From Chthoniobacterales bacterium (GTDB lineage: Bacteria > Verrucomicrobiota > Verrucomicrobiia > Chthoniobacterales > UBA10450): DNA of 12,360 nucleotides. The stretch lies in the NCBI GenBank assembly GCA_025980625.1, contig JAICXG010000067.1, forward strand, positions 1 to 12,360, given 5' to 3'. The notes under the pieces are model-generated. The model was not told the origin of the DNA. It did no database searches and saw only the letters and a list, made by a program, of their open reading frames with translations. The translations under genes and the position numbers were made by a program. Shown here one piece after another: positions 6,413-12,360 of this stretch. Positions within the stretch are counted from its first letter, which is position 1. The number at the start of each line of letters is the position of its first letter.

Positions 6413-6592
6413 ATGAAACGAATGGTTTTCGCAGCAAGCGTTTCGCTGGGCATGCTTTTCTTCCTCACCCATTGCGCCACGGAAAGCGATGATCCTTTCC
6501 CAGTTCATCCCGCCCTGAATGAAAACGCCGAGGCCGTGCCCGGAGCAGCCACGCCGGCGCCCGGGAAGGCAGGTTCCGGCTGGCATTGGTAA
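6413..6592 (+). CDS. Small exported protein, possible lipoprotein, 59 aa
   Basis: The ORF reads MKRMVFAASVSLGMLFFLTH followed by CATESDDPFPVHPALNENAE. Two Lys/Arg, a hydrophobic run (about 5-18) and Cys21 look like a lipoprotein signal, though the residue before the Cys is His (LTHC) instead of Gly/Ala/Ser, so processing by signal peptidase II is doubtful. The mature part of under 40 residues is acidic, Pro/Ala-rich and ends GKAGSGWHW; it looks unstructured. A TTG start at 6389 would add eight residues, but ATG 6413 places the Lys/Arg correctly. It is divergent from the subtilase (106 bp between starts) and convergent with the hybrid kinase. Small proteins with this layout are common and poorly studied; no function can be given. 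Confidence 0.55.
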   Translation: MKRMVFAASVSLGMLFFLTHCATESDDPFPVHPALNENAEAVPGAATPAPGKAGSGWHW

Positions 6593-6634
6593 CCCAAGAC
6601 TAGGATTTACGGGACTCTATTCCAAGGGGGAAAG

Positions 6635-6650
6635 TCACTCGCTTTAGTGA
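6635..6650. repeat. Short stem-loop between convergent genes
   Basis: TCACT-CGCTTT-AGTGA: 5-bp stem with a 6-nt loop, followed on the minus strand by CTTTCCCCCTT. With the larger hairpin at 6674-6703 it may form part of a bidirectional transcription end between the small exported protein gene (ends 6592) and the hybrid kinase gene (ends 6691). Weak on its own. Confidence 0.3.
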
Positions 6651-6673
6651 AAGACTCGGCTCGCTATGGAGGT

Positions 6674-6703
6674 CGGTCTGCACGGTTTTGTCAGTGCAGA
6701 CCG
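6674..6703 (-). terminator. 10-bp hairpin holding the kinase stop codon; possible terminator
   Basis: CGGTCTGCAC (6674-6683) and GTGCAGACCG (6694-6703) are a perfect 10-bp inverted repeat with a 10-nt loop. The kinase stop codon TGA (plus-strand TCA at 6691-6693) sits at the edge of the loop, so the last codons (SDGLH) form one arm. No T-tract follows closely on the minus strand. It may end transcription with help from another factor, or protect the 3' end of the mRNA. Confidence 0.5.
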
Positions 6704-8289
6704 TCACTTCGCGACGCGTCCTTTTTAGGCGATCGAAGCGCGGCGAGGTTTTGCACCACGGTTATGAGTTCGGTGAAATCGACCGGCTTGGCCAGATGCA
6801 TTTGGAAGCCTGCGCGCAAAGCACGGGTGCGATCCTCGCTCCGCGCCAAAGCGGTAAGCGCGACGGCAGGCACGGTGCGGCCGCCGGGCATCGTGCGCAG
6901 CCGAGAGATGAGTTCGTAGCCGTCATGATGAGGCATCCCGATATCGCTTAGGATGACATGAGGTGGCCAGCCGGCGAAAGCATCCAGCGCTTCCTGCATC
7001 GAAGAAGCGGACCGCACGTCTGCGCCATTGCGCTCAAGAATGCGCTTCACAATCTCGATTGAATCGTGCTCGTCATCGACCAGCAGCACGCGCACTCCAC
7101 GCAGGTCGAGTTTCATCGCCGCTTCATCCAGCTCCCTGCCGCGAACCACTCGATCCGCTTCTTCCGGCCCCTCGCGAACTGCATGGAGTGGCAGACTAAC
7201 GACGAAGGTGGCGCCTTTCCCGAGGCCGTCACTGCTCGCACGGACAGTTCCCCCATGCAGCTCGGTGAGATTCTTGACAATCGACAACCCCAACCCAAGT
7301 CCGCTATAGGGCCGCGTCGTGGCCGCGTCGGCCTGGCGGAAACGATCGAACACCTGGCTGATAAACTCCGGTGCAATGCCCTGGCCATTGTCGCTCAGGG
7401 AAATCTCAGCATGCGAATCCGATCGGCGCACCAGGACATCAATTCGGCCCCTTCGTGGGGTGAACTTGATTGCGTTAGTAAGCAGGTTCCAAAGGATTTG
7501 CTGGAACCGATTCTTGTCGACCATCACGATCCCGTTGATGCTGGAGAGCACGCACGTCAGGCGAATATCCTTGGCATCGGCGGCCGGACGCACGCCGTCG
7601 ATCGCGGTGCTCACGAGCGGGCCGAGATCAACCCGTTGCAGATCGAGACTTATCTTCCCTGATTCAATCCGGCTCATGTCGAGCAGATCCTCGATCAACT
7701 GCGATTGCATGCGCACGTTGCGCTCGATAATGGGAAGCGCCTCCGCGAGATCTTTGTGACTCGGCTCGTCCTTGAGAATTTGGATCCAGCCGAGAATCGC
7801 GTTCAGCGGCGTGCGTAACTCGTGCGAGAGGGTGGTAAGGAACTCCGACTTCAGAGTATTGGCGCGCTTTAATTGCTCGAGCGCCTCGGTTAATCTTTGT
7901 TGCGCTTCCTTTTGCGCGGTGATGTCGCGGGCGATTTTCGATGCGCCCACAATTACGCCCTCTGCATTCCGGATTGGCGAAATGGTGAGCGAGACGTCAA
8001 TCAGCTTGCCGTCTTTGCGCCGGCGCAGCGTCTCGAAATGATCGAGTCGCTCGCCCCGGTGGAGGCGGGCCAGGATCTCCGTCTCTTCTTCGAGGCGATC
8101 GGGCGGGAGGAGCTTGATAATCGACTCGCCGATCATGTCTTCGGCGGTATAGCCGAAGATCCGCTCGGCGGCTTTGTTCCAGCTCTGGACGATGCTGTGC
8201 AGGTTCTTGCTCACGATCGCGTCATCGGAGGAATCGACGATTGCCTCGTAGAGCAACTCGGCCGGGATAAAGGTAGTACTTCTGCTCAC
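6691..8289 (-). CDS. Soluble hybrid histidine kinase, PAS-HisKA-HATPase-REC
   Basis: A 532-aa sensor kinase. Order: PAS sensor domain (about 10-125, with GYTAEDMIGESIIKLLPP and the PAC-like ending ARDITAQKEAQQRL); HisKA with the phosphorylated His156 in SHELRTPLNAI; HATPase with N box NLLTNAIKF (Asn272), DNGQGIAPEFISQVFDRFRQ (300-319) and GLGLGLSIVKNLTELHGG (330-347); then a C-terminal receiver (about 399-512) with Asp405/Asp406, phosphoacceptor Asp449 (ILSDIGMP), Thr479 and Lys501 (AKPVD). All catalytic residues are present. There is no membrane segment, so it senses a cytoplasmic signal through PAS; no cofactor can be inferred. No Hpt or DNA-binding domain is present, so output needs a separate partner. 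The GTG start at 8287-8289 is the first start after an in-frame stop upstream and has no Shine-Dalgarno. It stands alone, 263 bp from the peroxiredoxin gene. Confidence 0.95.
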   Translation of the reverse strand: MSRSTTFIPAELLYEAIVDSSDDAIVSKNLHSIVQSWNKAAERIFGYTAEDMIGESIIKLLPPDRLEEETEILARLHRGERLDHFETLRRRKDGKLIDVSLTISPIRNAEGVIVGASKIARDITAQKEAQQRLTEALEQLKRANTLKSEFLTTLSHELRTPLNAILGWIQILKDEPSHKDLAEALPIIERNVRMQSQLIEDLLDMSRIESGKISLDLQRVDLGPLVSTAIDGVRPAADAKDIRLTCVLSSINGIVMVDKNRFQQILWNLLTNAIKFTPRRGRIDVLVRRSDSHAEISLSDNGQGIAPEFISQVFDRFRQADAATTRPYSGLGLGLSIVKNLTELHGGTVRASSDGLGKGATFVVSLPLHAVREGPEEADRVVRGRELDEAAMKLDLRGVRVLLVDDEHDSIEIVKRILERNGADVRSASSMQEALDAFAGWPPHVILSDIGMPHHDGYELISRLRTMPGGRTVPAVALTALARSEDRTRALRAGFQMHLAKPVDFTELITVVQNLAALRSPKKDASRSDGLH

Positions 8290-8369
8290 AACGGCTAAAG
8301 GTTAAATCGGTCGTGACAACGGCGTGGATGCCTCGCACGCGCTGTTCAGCCGTTTCGAGCACTCACGCG

Positions 8370-8416
8370 CCAGGGAACCCTGGGAGCGGCTTCCGTTGAA
8401 ACCTGATCAACGAAGC
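8370..8416 (-). promoter_or_regulatory. Palindrome and hairpin upstream of the hybrid kinase
   Basis: Within the 263-bp gap between the peroxiredoxin stop codon and the kinase start are two symmetric elements. CCAGGG-AA-CCCTGG (8370-8383) is a 14-bp dyad. GCTTCCGTTGA (8389-8399) pairs with TCAACGAAGC (8407-8416), giving 10 pairs and one bulge around a 7-nt loop. They lie 80-130 bp upstream of the kinase start, where operators or leader structures would be expected. No T-tract follows. The rest of the gap shows no gene I can support. Confidence 0.35.
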
Positions 8417-8552
8417 CTGACCAAAGGATGGAGGAGTTGGGGGCCAATGAGAGTGGGGGCACGCGCTTTCGCCCGGCCTATCTTAGCTTTTTCCGCGCCT
8501 GTTTTGAGCACGGTGCGCTCGCCGCCGGGATCGGGCGCCGCTTCGGCTCGCG

Positions 8553-9212
8553 CTATTGAGGTTGCCGCACAACCCGCAGGTATGGCTTGAGCGTTTGCCA
8601 ACCATCCGGGTAAAGCTGTTTCGCTTCTTCGTCGGAAACCGCGGTCGAAATAATGACATCATCGCCCGGTTTCCAATTGACCGGTGTCGCGACCTTATGC
8701 CGCGAGGTGAGCTGGATCGAATCGAGCACGCGCAGGATTTCATCGAAGTTGCGCCCGGTGCTCATGGGATAGCTCAACATTAGCTTGATCTTCTTATCCG
8801 GTCCGATGACGAAAACGGTGCGGACGGTCGCGTTGTCGGCCGGGGTGCGGCCTTCCGAGCTGTCACCCGCTGCGGCCGGGAGCATGTCGTAGAGTTTCGC
8901 AATTTGCAGCGTCGGATCGCCAATCATCGGATAATCCACTTTGTGACCCTGCGTCTCTTCAATGTCGCCAGACCATTTGCCGTGCTGACCAACCGGATCG
9001 ACGCTCAGACCGATGATCTTGCAGTTGCGCTTGGCAAATTCCGGCTGCAACCCAGCCATATAGCCCAACTCCGTCGTGCAGACCGGAGTGAAGTCTTTCG
9101 GGTGCGAAAACAAAATCGCCCAGCCGTCGCCGATCCAGTCATGAAATCGGATCGTGCCCTGGGTCGTTTCGGCCGTGAAATCCGGCGCGGTATCATTGAT
9201 ACGTAGTGGCAT
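8553..9212 (-). CDS. 1-Cys peroxiredoxin (Prx6-type)
   Basis: A 219-aa thiol peroxidase starting MPLRINDTAPDFTAETTQGT. The AhpC/TSA domain carries the active-site pattern SHPKDFTPVCTTELG with Pro38, Thr42 and peroxidatic Cys45; the partner arginine is Arg131 (RTVFVI). A 1-cysPrx C-terminal domain follows (about 160-219: KVATPVNWKPGDDVIISTAV, ending YLRVVRQPQ). Length and motifs fit the Prx6 group, which reduces peroxides with one catalytic cysteine and an external thiol; Cys64 is the only other cysteine and is not at a known resolving position. The start at 9212 is fixed by a strong Shine-Dalgarno, AAAGGAGGAG, the best in the window, so the longer open frame to 9305 is not used. A TTGACA-like -35 box lies upstream. 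Role: cytoplasmic defence against hydrogen and organic peroxides. Confidence 0.95.
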   Translation of the reverse strand: MPLRINDTAPDFTAETTQGTIRFHDWIGDGWAILFSHPKDFTPVCTTELGYMAGLQPEFAKRNCKIIGLSVDPVGQHGKWSGDIEETQGHKVDYPMIGDPTLQIAKLYDMLPAAAGDSSEGRTPADNATVRTVFVIGPDKKIKLMLSYPMSTGRNFDEILRVLDSIQLTSRHKVATPVNWKPGDDVIISTAVSDEEAKQLYPDGWQTLKPYLRVVRQPQ

Positions 9213-9305
9213 AACGAACTCCTCCTTTGGATGGTTTGTGTTGCTCTTCGAAGCGTGACTTGCCTCTTGGCGGCGATGCTTCCAAAGAAGCGCCATTCCT
9301 GTCAA
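9213..9305 (-). promoter_or_regulatory. Upstream region and candidate promoter of the peroxiredoxin gene
   Basis: On the minus strand a perfect TTGACA (plus-strand 9300-9305) is followed 17 nt later by GAAGCA, a poor -10 box. The leader ends in AAAGGAGGAG (plus-strand CTCCTCCTTT, 9219-9228), an almost full anti-16S match about 8 nt before the ATG. It also holds the small dyads CTTCGAAG (9246-9253) and GCTTC-CAAA-GAAGC. The 150-bp gap to the dehydrogenase suggests the peroxiredoxin has its own promoter. Confidence 0.4.
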
Positions 9306-9362
9306 GCTATCGGTGAGAGGAATTTCGGCTCCCGGAAAGGTGGATCCCTCGGAACAGGCGGG

Positions 9363-10481
9363 CTACTTCGCGAAAGCTTCCTTGTTTACCACGTACGGCA
9401 TCCTGGCCGGGTCGCCGTCGTAGCGGCCTTCGAGTATGTCGATCACCGCTTGGGCGGTCCGGCCGGCCATCCCTTTCTCGGGATCGACCGAGAGCCGCGT
9501 GATTTGGCCGCCGCTAGCGAAGTGATGGAAGAGCCGGGTGCGGTCGGCGATCTCAGGATCGAGCAACGGTGAATCCGCCGGCAACGGCTCCTTCTCGAAA
9601 ACATCGAGCGCCGCGCCGGCGATCGTTTTTTCCTTGAGCGCTTTGGCCAGCGCCTTCTCGTCCACAACCGGGCCGCGCGAAGTGTTAATGAGATAGGCAG
9701 TCGGTTTCATCAGCTTGAGCGTCTTCTCATTAATGAAGTGATAAGTCGGCTTCTCGGTTTCACTCGGCAGCAAGAGCGGCACATGGATGCTCACATAATC
9801 GGCCGTGCGCAGTGCCTCCTCCACCTCGACATACTTGATCGCGGTCTTTTCTTTTTGAATCCCGCGCGCGTAACGCAGGTCCATCACTTCCTGGATCCCG
9901 TTAACGTAATCATTGTTTTGGTATGCCGGGTCGTAGCAGAGAATGTTCATGTCGAACCCCGAACACTTCTTGATCATCGCCAGACCTATGCGGCCGGTGC
10001 CGATAATCGCGATCGTTTTACCGGTGACTTCGTCGCCGAGAAAGGGCAGGAATGGGTGCCAGGATGGCCACCTTTGTTCACGCACCAGGCGTTCACTCTC
10101 ATACATCTTTCGCGCCACCATTCCCATCATGAAAAAGGCAAACTCCGCCGTCGCTTCCGTCAGCACGTCGGCCGTATGTGTGAACGGGATCCTGTATTTA
10201 TTGGCATCGGCCCGATTGATGTTATCAAAACCGACCGCGATCTGGGCGACGACCTTGAGAGTTTCTTTCCCGGCTTCGAAGATTTCGGCATCAATCCGGT
10301 CGCGCAAGGTCGTGATCAGGCCATCAACCCCGCTTTTCACTTTCTCAATAATCAGACTCTTTGGCGGCGCCTCCGGTCCTTCGAAGACTTCGAGATCGTA
10401 ACCGTGCTCGCGCAGACGGTTCTCAGCCGGCGCGCCGATTCGCGAGGTGGCAAAAATGCGAAAGCCTTTCTCGTTAGTCAT
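9363..10481 (-). CDS. D-2-hydroxyacid dehydrogenase, hydroxypyruvate/glyoxylate reductase-like
   Basis: A 372-aa NAD(P)H-dependent dehydrogenase. The substrate domain comes first (AVGFDNINRADANKYRIPF, 82-100; TADVLTEATAEFAFFMMGM). The Rossmann domain starts at EVTGKTIAIIGTGRIGLAMI (151-170, GTGRIG dinucleotide loop). Catalytic residues are Arg269 (NTSRGPVVDE), Glu298 (DVFEKEP) and probably His320, where the usual 'PHIGS' reads HHFASGG. An inserted segment of about 25-30 residues (around 187-217) between two Rossmann strands, and the phrase KPTYHFINEKTLKLMKP, resemble plant peroxisomal hydroxypyruvate reductase (HPR1) more than E. coli SerA or GhrB. Acidic Asp184 after the second strand (LCYD) favours NADH. 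Substrate is therefore most likely hydroxypyruvate or glyoxylate, but other 2-oxoacids cannot be excluded. It lies 18 bp downstream of the aminotransferase, with GGGAAGG close before its ATG. Confidence 0.92.
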   Translation of the reverse strand: MTNEKGFRIFATSRIGAPAENRLREHGYDLEVFEGPEAPPKSLIIEKVKSGVDGLITTLRDRIDAEIFEAGKETLKVVAQIAVGFDNINRADANKYRIPFTHTADVLTEATAEFAFFMMGMVARKMYESERLVREQRWPSWHPFLPFLGDEVTGKTIAIIGTGRIGLAMIKKCSGFDMNILCYDPAYQNNDYVNGIQEVMDLRYARGIQKEKTAIKYVEVEEALRTADYVSIHVPLLLPSETEKPTYHFINEKTLKLMKPTAYLINTSRGPVVDEKALAKALKEKTIAGAALDVFEKEPLPADSPLLDPEIADRTRLFHHFASGGQITRLSVDPEKGMAGRTAQAVIDILEGRYDGDPARMPYVVNKEAFAK

Positions 10482-10499
10482 GGCCTTCCCTCTGCCGAC

Positions 10500-11693
10500 C
10501 TACAGGTTCTTTCTCACCCAGCCGTTCACGCGATCGAGTGCTTTCTCGATGTTCTCGATCGAGTTAGCGACGCTGAAGCGCAGGTAACCTTCGCCGAAAT
10601 GACCAAAGGCCGCTCCGGAGAGGGCAGCCACGCCCGCCTCTTCGAGCAGAGCGTCTGCGAGTTTTTTCGATGGCAAACCGGTCTGTTTGATGTTCGGGAA
10701 AACATAGAACGCACCTTTCGGCAGCCGGCAGGAGAAACCGTTAATGTTATTTAGCCCGCTCACCATGATGTCACGTCGTTTCTCGAATTGCGCGCACATC
10801 TCATCGACTGACTCCTGCGGCCCGCGCAGCGCCTCGACCCCGGCGACCTGAGTAAAGCTGGCAGTGCATGAGTTAGAGTTAGTCATCAGTCGTGAAAGGT
10901 GCGTTGCGAGGTCGGGGCGCATCACCCCGTAACCCATCCGCCAGCCAGTCATGGCATAAGTCTTGGAAAAGCCATCGAGGAGAATGCAGCGCTCTTTCAT
11001 ACCATCGAGCGACATGATCGAGTGATGCTCGCCCTCAAAGATCAACCGGCTGTAAATCTCATCCGTCAGCACCATGATGTCGCGATCACCGATGGCGCGC
11101 GCGATCTCCTCCAGGTCCTGCTCCATCAGCACGCCGCCAGTCGGGTTCTGCGGCGAGTTCAGAATGATGAGTTTGGTGCGATCGTTAATCAGGCTGGCCA
11201 ACTCAGCGGCATCGAGTCGGAAATCCATCTCTTCGCGCAACTGGATCGGGACCGCCTTTGCGCCAAGAAAGTTAATCATTGACTCATAGATCGGGAAGCC
11301 GGGGTTCGGGTAAATAACTTCGTCCCCCTCCTCGACGAGCGCGAGGATGGTGAAGAAAATGATCGGCTTTCCGCCGGGCACCACCACCACCTCCTCCGGG
11401 GTGACGTGGACCTGGCGCGTCTCACTGACATATTCCGCAATTGTCTCGCGCAACTGCAGCAGCCCGGCCGAGGGGCCGTAATGGGTAAAACCCTTGTGCA
11501 GCGCGTCGCAACCCGCTTCGATGATATTGCTTGGCGTATCGAAATCGGGCTCGCCGATTTCCAAGTGCACGATGTCGCGGCCTTTTGCCTCGAGCGCGCG
11601 TGCTTTCACCAGAACCTCAAACGCTGTCTCGGTCCCGAGGCGCGCCATGCGTTTGGCAAGGCGGAGTTCGGGCAAAGCAGCAGCGCGATTCAT
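10500..11693 (-). CDS. Class I/II PLP-dependent aminotransferase (AspAT Ib-like)
   Basis: A 397-aa fold-type I aminotransferase. Visible features are HLEIGEPDFDTP (43-54), THYGPSAGLLQLRE (70-83), YPNPGFPIYES (128-138), NSPQNPTGG (179-187, with Asn183), TDEIYSRLIF (210-219, Asp211 holding the PLP ring nitrogen), FSKTYAMTGWRMGY (242-255, Schiff-base Lys244 and phosphate-binding Arg252) and LRFSVA (371-376, Arg372 binding the substrate carboxylate). Length and motifs match subgroup I-gamma/Ib aspartate, alanine or aromatic aminotransferases. The specificity cannot be read from sequence. The start ATG at 11693 is near the first helix and has no Shine-Dalgarno. Its close coupling to the dehydrogenase suggests that its 2-oxoacid product, for example hydroxypyruvate from serine or pyruvate from alanine, is then reduced. 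Confidence 0.95.
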   Translation of the reverse strand: MNRAAALPELRLAKRMARLGTETAFEVLVKARALEAKGRDIVHLEIGEPDFDTPSNIIEAGCDALHKGFTHYGPSAGLLQLRETIAEYVSETRQVHVTPEEVVVVPGGKPIIFFTILALVEEGDEVIYPNPGFPIYESMINFLGAKAVPIQLREEMDFRLDAAELASLINDRTKLIILNSPQNPTGGVLMEQDLEEIARAIGDRDIMVLTDEIYSRLIFEGEHHSIMSLDGMKERCILLDGFSKTYAMTGWRMGYGVMRPDLATHLSRLMTNSNSCTASFTQVAGVEALRGPQESVDEMCAQFEKRRDIMVSGLNNINGFSCRLPKGAFYVFPNIKQTGLPSKKLADALLEEAGVAALSGAAFGHFGEGYLRFSVANSIENIEKALDRVNGWVRKNL

Positions 11694-11767
11694 GACGGCG
11701 AACTCACCCTGCGCAAACTCACGTGCTTGTCCATTTGAAATTGTTCGCCAAGAAAGCGGCGCGCTTA

Positions 11768-11786
11768 GGCGCCTCTCAACGGCGCC
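11768..11786 (-). repeat. GC stem-loop after the SYLF gene
   Basis: GGCGCC-TCTCAAC-GGCGCC, a 6-bp all-GC stem with a 7-nt loop, begins 25 bp beyond the SYLF stop codon and about 75 bp before the aminotransferase start. On the minus strand it is followed by TAAGCGCGCCGCTTTCTT, where the T-rich part is too distant for a classic terminator. It may act as a weak or Rho-assisted terminator between the SYLF gene and the aminotransferase. Confidence 0.35.
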
Positions 11787-11810
11787 GCGCTGAAAGGGCT
11801 GCGCCGGCCC

Positions 11811-12360
11811 TTACCGCGCGAGTGCCGCGATCAAGCGATGTGCGCCGGCCGGCGGCGACACGCGTCCGCTCAAAATTGCGGCCGGGCTGACATCACGGCC
11901 ATAGTAGCGGTGATTGGCGTCGGTCTGCGCCACGATTACCGCGCCTTGCAGTGACACCCCAGCAAACAAACCCTTACTGCGACTGTAAGTATAGATTGCC
12001 GCCACCGGCATCACGTCGGCTTCGGCGTGGCGTCCCACCGGCCCGGCGGCCGCGCTGGCATCAGCGCCAATCTTGACATTTCCGCCGTGCGAAAACGCGC
12101 GCACTGCGTCGGCATTATTCAAGACAAAGACGAAGTCAGTCACTTCCGCGCCGATCTGCAATCCGAAGCCGGCGCCGCCTGTGCCGAGAAACGAGGGACC
12201 CGACCAGCCGTTTTTCGTCCGGGCCACGACCACGCCTTCGCCGCCTTTCCCGCTCACTCCAAACCCGACCTTCAGCACGCGCATGATGGCGAGGCCGCGA
12301 GCATGGCTGAGGACGGTCGCAGGGATCTGTTGCTCGGGGATGTGACGAAAGTCGCGGATT
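11811..12360 (-). CDS. SYLF (Ysc84)-domain protein, cut by right edge
   Basis: The frame is open to the window end, so the 5' end is missing; about 183 residues are visible. An internal ATG at 12284 is not the start, because the upstream in-frame sequence IPEQQIPATVLSHARGLAIM is a proper SYLF beginning ('IP...L..A.GlaI'). It is followed by KVGFGVSGKGGEGVVVARTK, WSGPSFLGTGGAGFGLQIGA and EVTDFVFVLNNADAVRAF, the core of the domain. The stretch GNVKIGADASAAAGPVGRHA and the ending IYTYSRSKGLFAGVSLQGAV are also typical. SYLF domains bind phosphoinositides in eukaryotic Ysc84; bacterial members are usually exported, with lipid binding suspected but little tested. The missing N-terminus probably holds a signal peptide. 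It is on the same strand as, and 117 bp upstream of, the aminotransferase. Confidence 0.88.
   Translation of the reverse strand, partial: IRDFRHIPEQQIPATVLSHARGLAIMRVLKVGFGVSGKGGEGVVVARTKNGWSGPSFLGTGGAGFGLQIGAEVTDFVFVLNNADAVRAFSHGGNVKIGADASAAAGPVGRHAEADVMPVAAIYTYSRSKGLFAGVSLQGAVIVAQTDANHRYYGRDVSPAAILSGRVSPPAGAHRLIAALAR

Noticed and set aside
6307..6480. Longer subtilase start at 6480
   Set aside because: It would place 58 polar residues before a clear signal peptide that begins at 6306, and would overlap the divergent small gene.
8407..8601. Small open frames between the kinase and peroxiredoxin genes (also 8324-8590 on the plus strand)
   Set aside because: They are Arg/Ala/Pro-rich, overlap the end of the peroxiredoxin gene in another frame and have no recognisable start signal or domain.
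9738..10754. Long plus-strand open frame of 338 codons opposite the dehydrogenase and aminotransferase
   Set aside because: It is the antisense shadow of two certain genes in GC-rich DNA, runs across their junction, and shows no domain features.
1..12360. Mobile element, prophage, defence island, toxin-antitoxin or CRISPR
   Set aside because: No transposase, integrase, nuclease, toxin or regularly spaced repeats are present, and the genes look like ordinary chromosomal housekeeping or envelope genes.

Overview
This 12.4 kb window is a gene-dense, moderately GC-rich bacterial chromosome segment with thirteen supportable protein genes (two cut by the window edges, one broken by a frameshift). 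There is no sign of phage, insertion sequence, CRISPR array, tRNA or rRNA. The organism looks like a Gram-negative, diderm soil or freshwater bacterium. My best guess is Verrucomicrobiota (Chthoniobacterales-like), based on a PEP-CTERM-style secreted protein start, near-absence of Shine-Dalgarno sequences in front of most genes, and the mix of subtilase, M28 peptidase, 1-Cys peroxiredoxin and plant-type hydroxypyruvate reductase-like proteins. This placement is inference; no marker gene is present.

Layout. 1-485: the N-terminus of a secreted protein read leftward, with an AT-rich upstream region carrying two operator-like 20-bp repeats. 486-992: an unrecognised 168-aa protein. 1024-2042 (minus): a membrane-anchored M28 zinc peptidase broken by one missing base near 1593. 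2231-3376 (plus): a PIG-V-type polytopic glycosyltransferase, followed at 3435-3833 by a small exported BamE/SmpA-like protein. 3821-4237 (minus): a receiver-only response regulator whose end overlaps the BamE-like gene tail to tail. 4435-6306 (minus): an exported bacillopeptidase F-like subtilase with a clear intrinsic terminator. 6413-6592 (plus): a tiny exported protein, divergent from the subtilase. 6691-8289 (minus): a soluble PAS-HisKA-HATPase-REC hybrid kinase. 8553-9212 (minus): a Prx6-type peroxiredoxin. 9363-10481 and 10500-11693 (minus): a D-2-hydroxyacid dehydrogenase and a class I/II aminotransferase, 18 bp apart and very likely an operon. 11811-12360 (minus, cut by the right edge): a SYLF/Ysc84-domain protein.

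How the parts may work together. The aminotransferase and the dehydrogenase form the one convincing metabolic unit: transamination of an amino acid to a 2-oxoacid, then NAD(P)H reduction to a D-2-hydroxyacid. The dehydrogenase has the plant HPR1-like inserted segment, which makes a serine/hydroxypyruvate/glycerate or glyoxylate role plausible. The envelope-directed genes (M28, PIG-V, BamE-like, subtilase, small exported protein) share location but do not form one operon. The two signalling genes lack output domains and are separated by the subtilase; whether they share a phosphorelay cannot be told from sequence.

I found no clearly new multi-gene system. The items most worth a second look are the paired operator repeats upstream of the PEP-CTERM-like gene, the M28 frameshift, the hairpin that places a stop codon in its loop at 6674-6703, the structured leader of the stand-alone receiver, and the dehydrogenase/aminotransferase pair.
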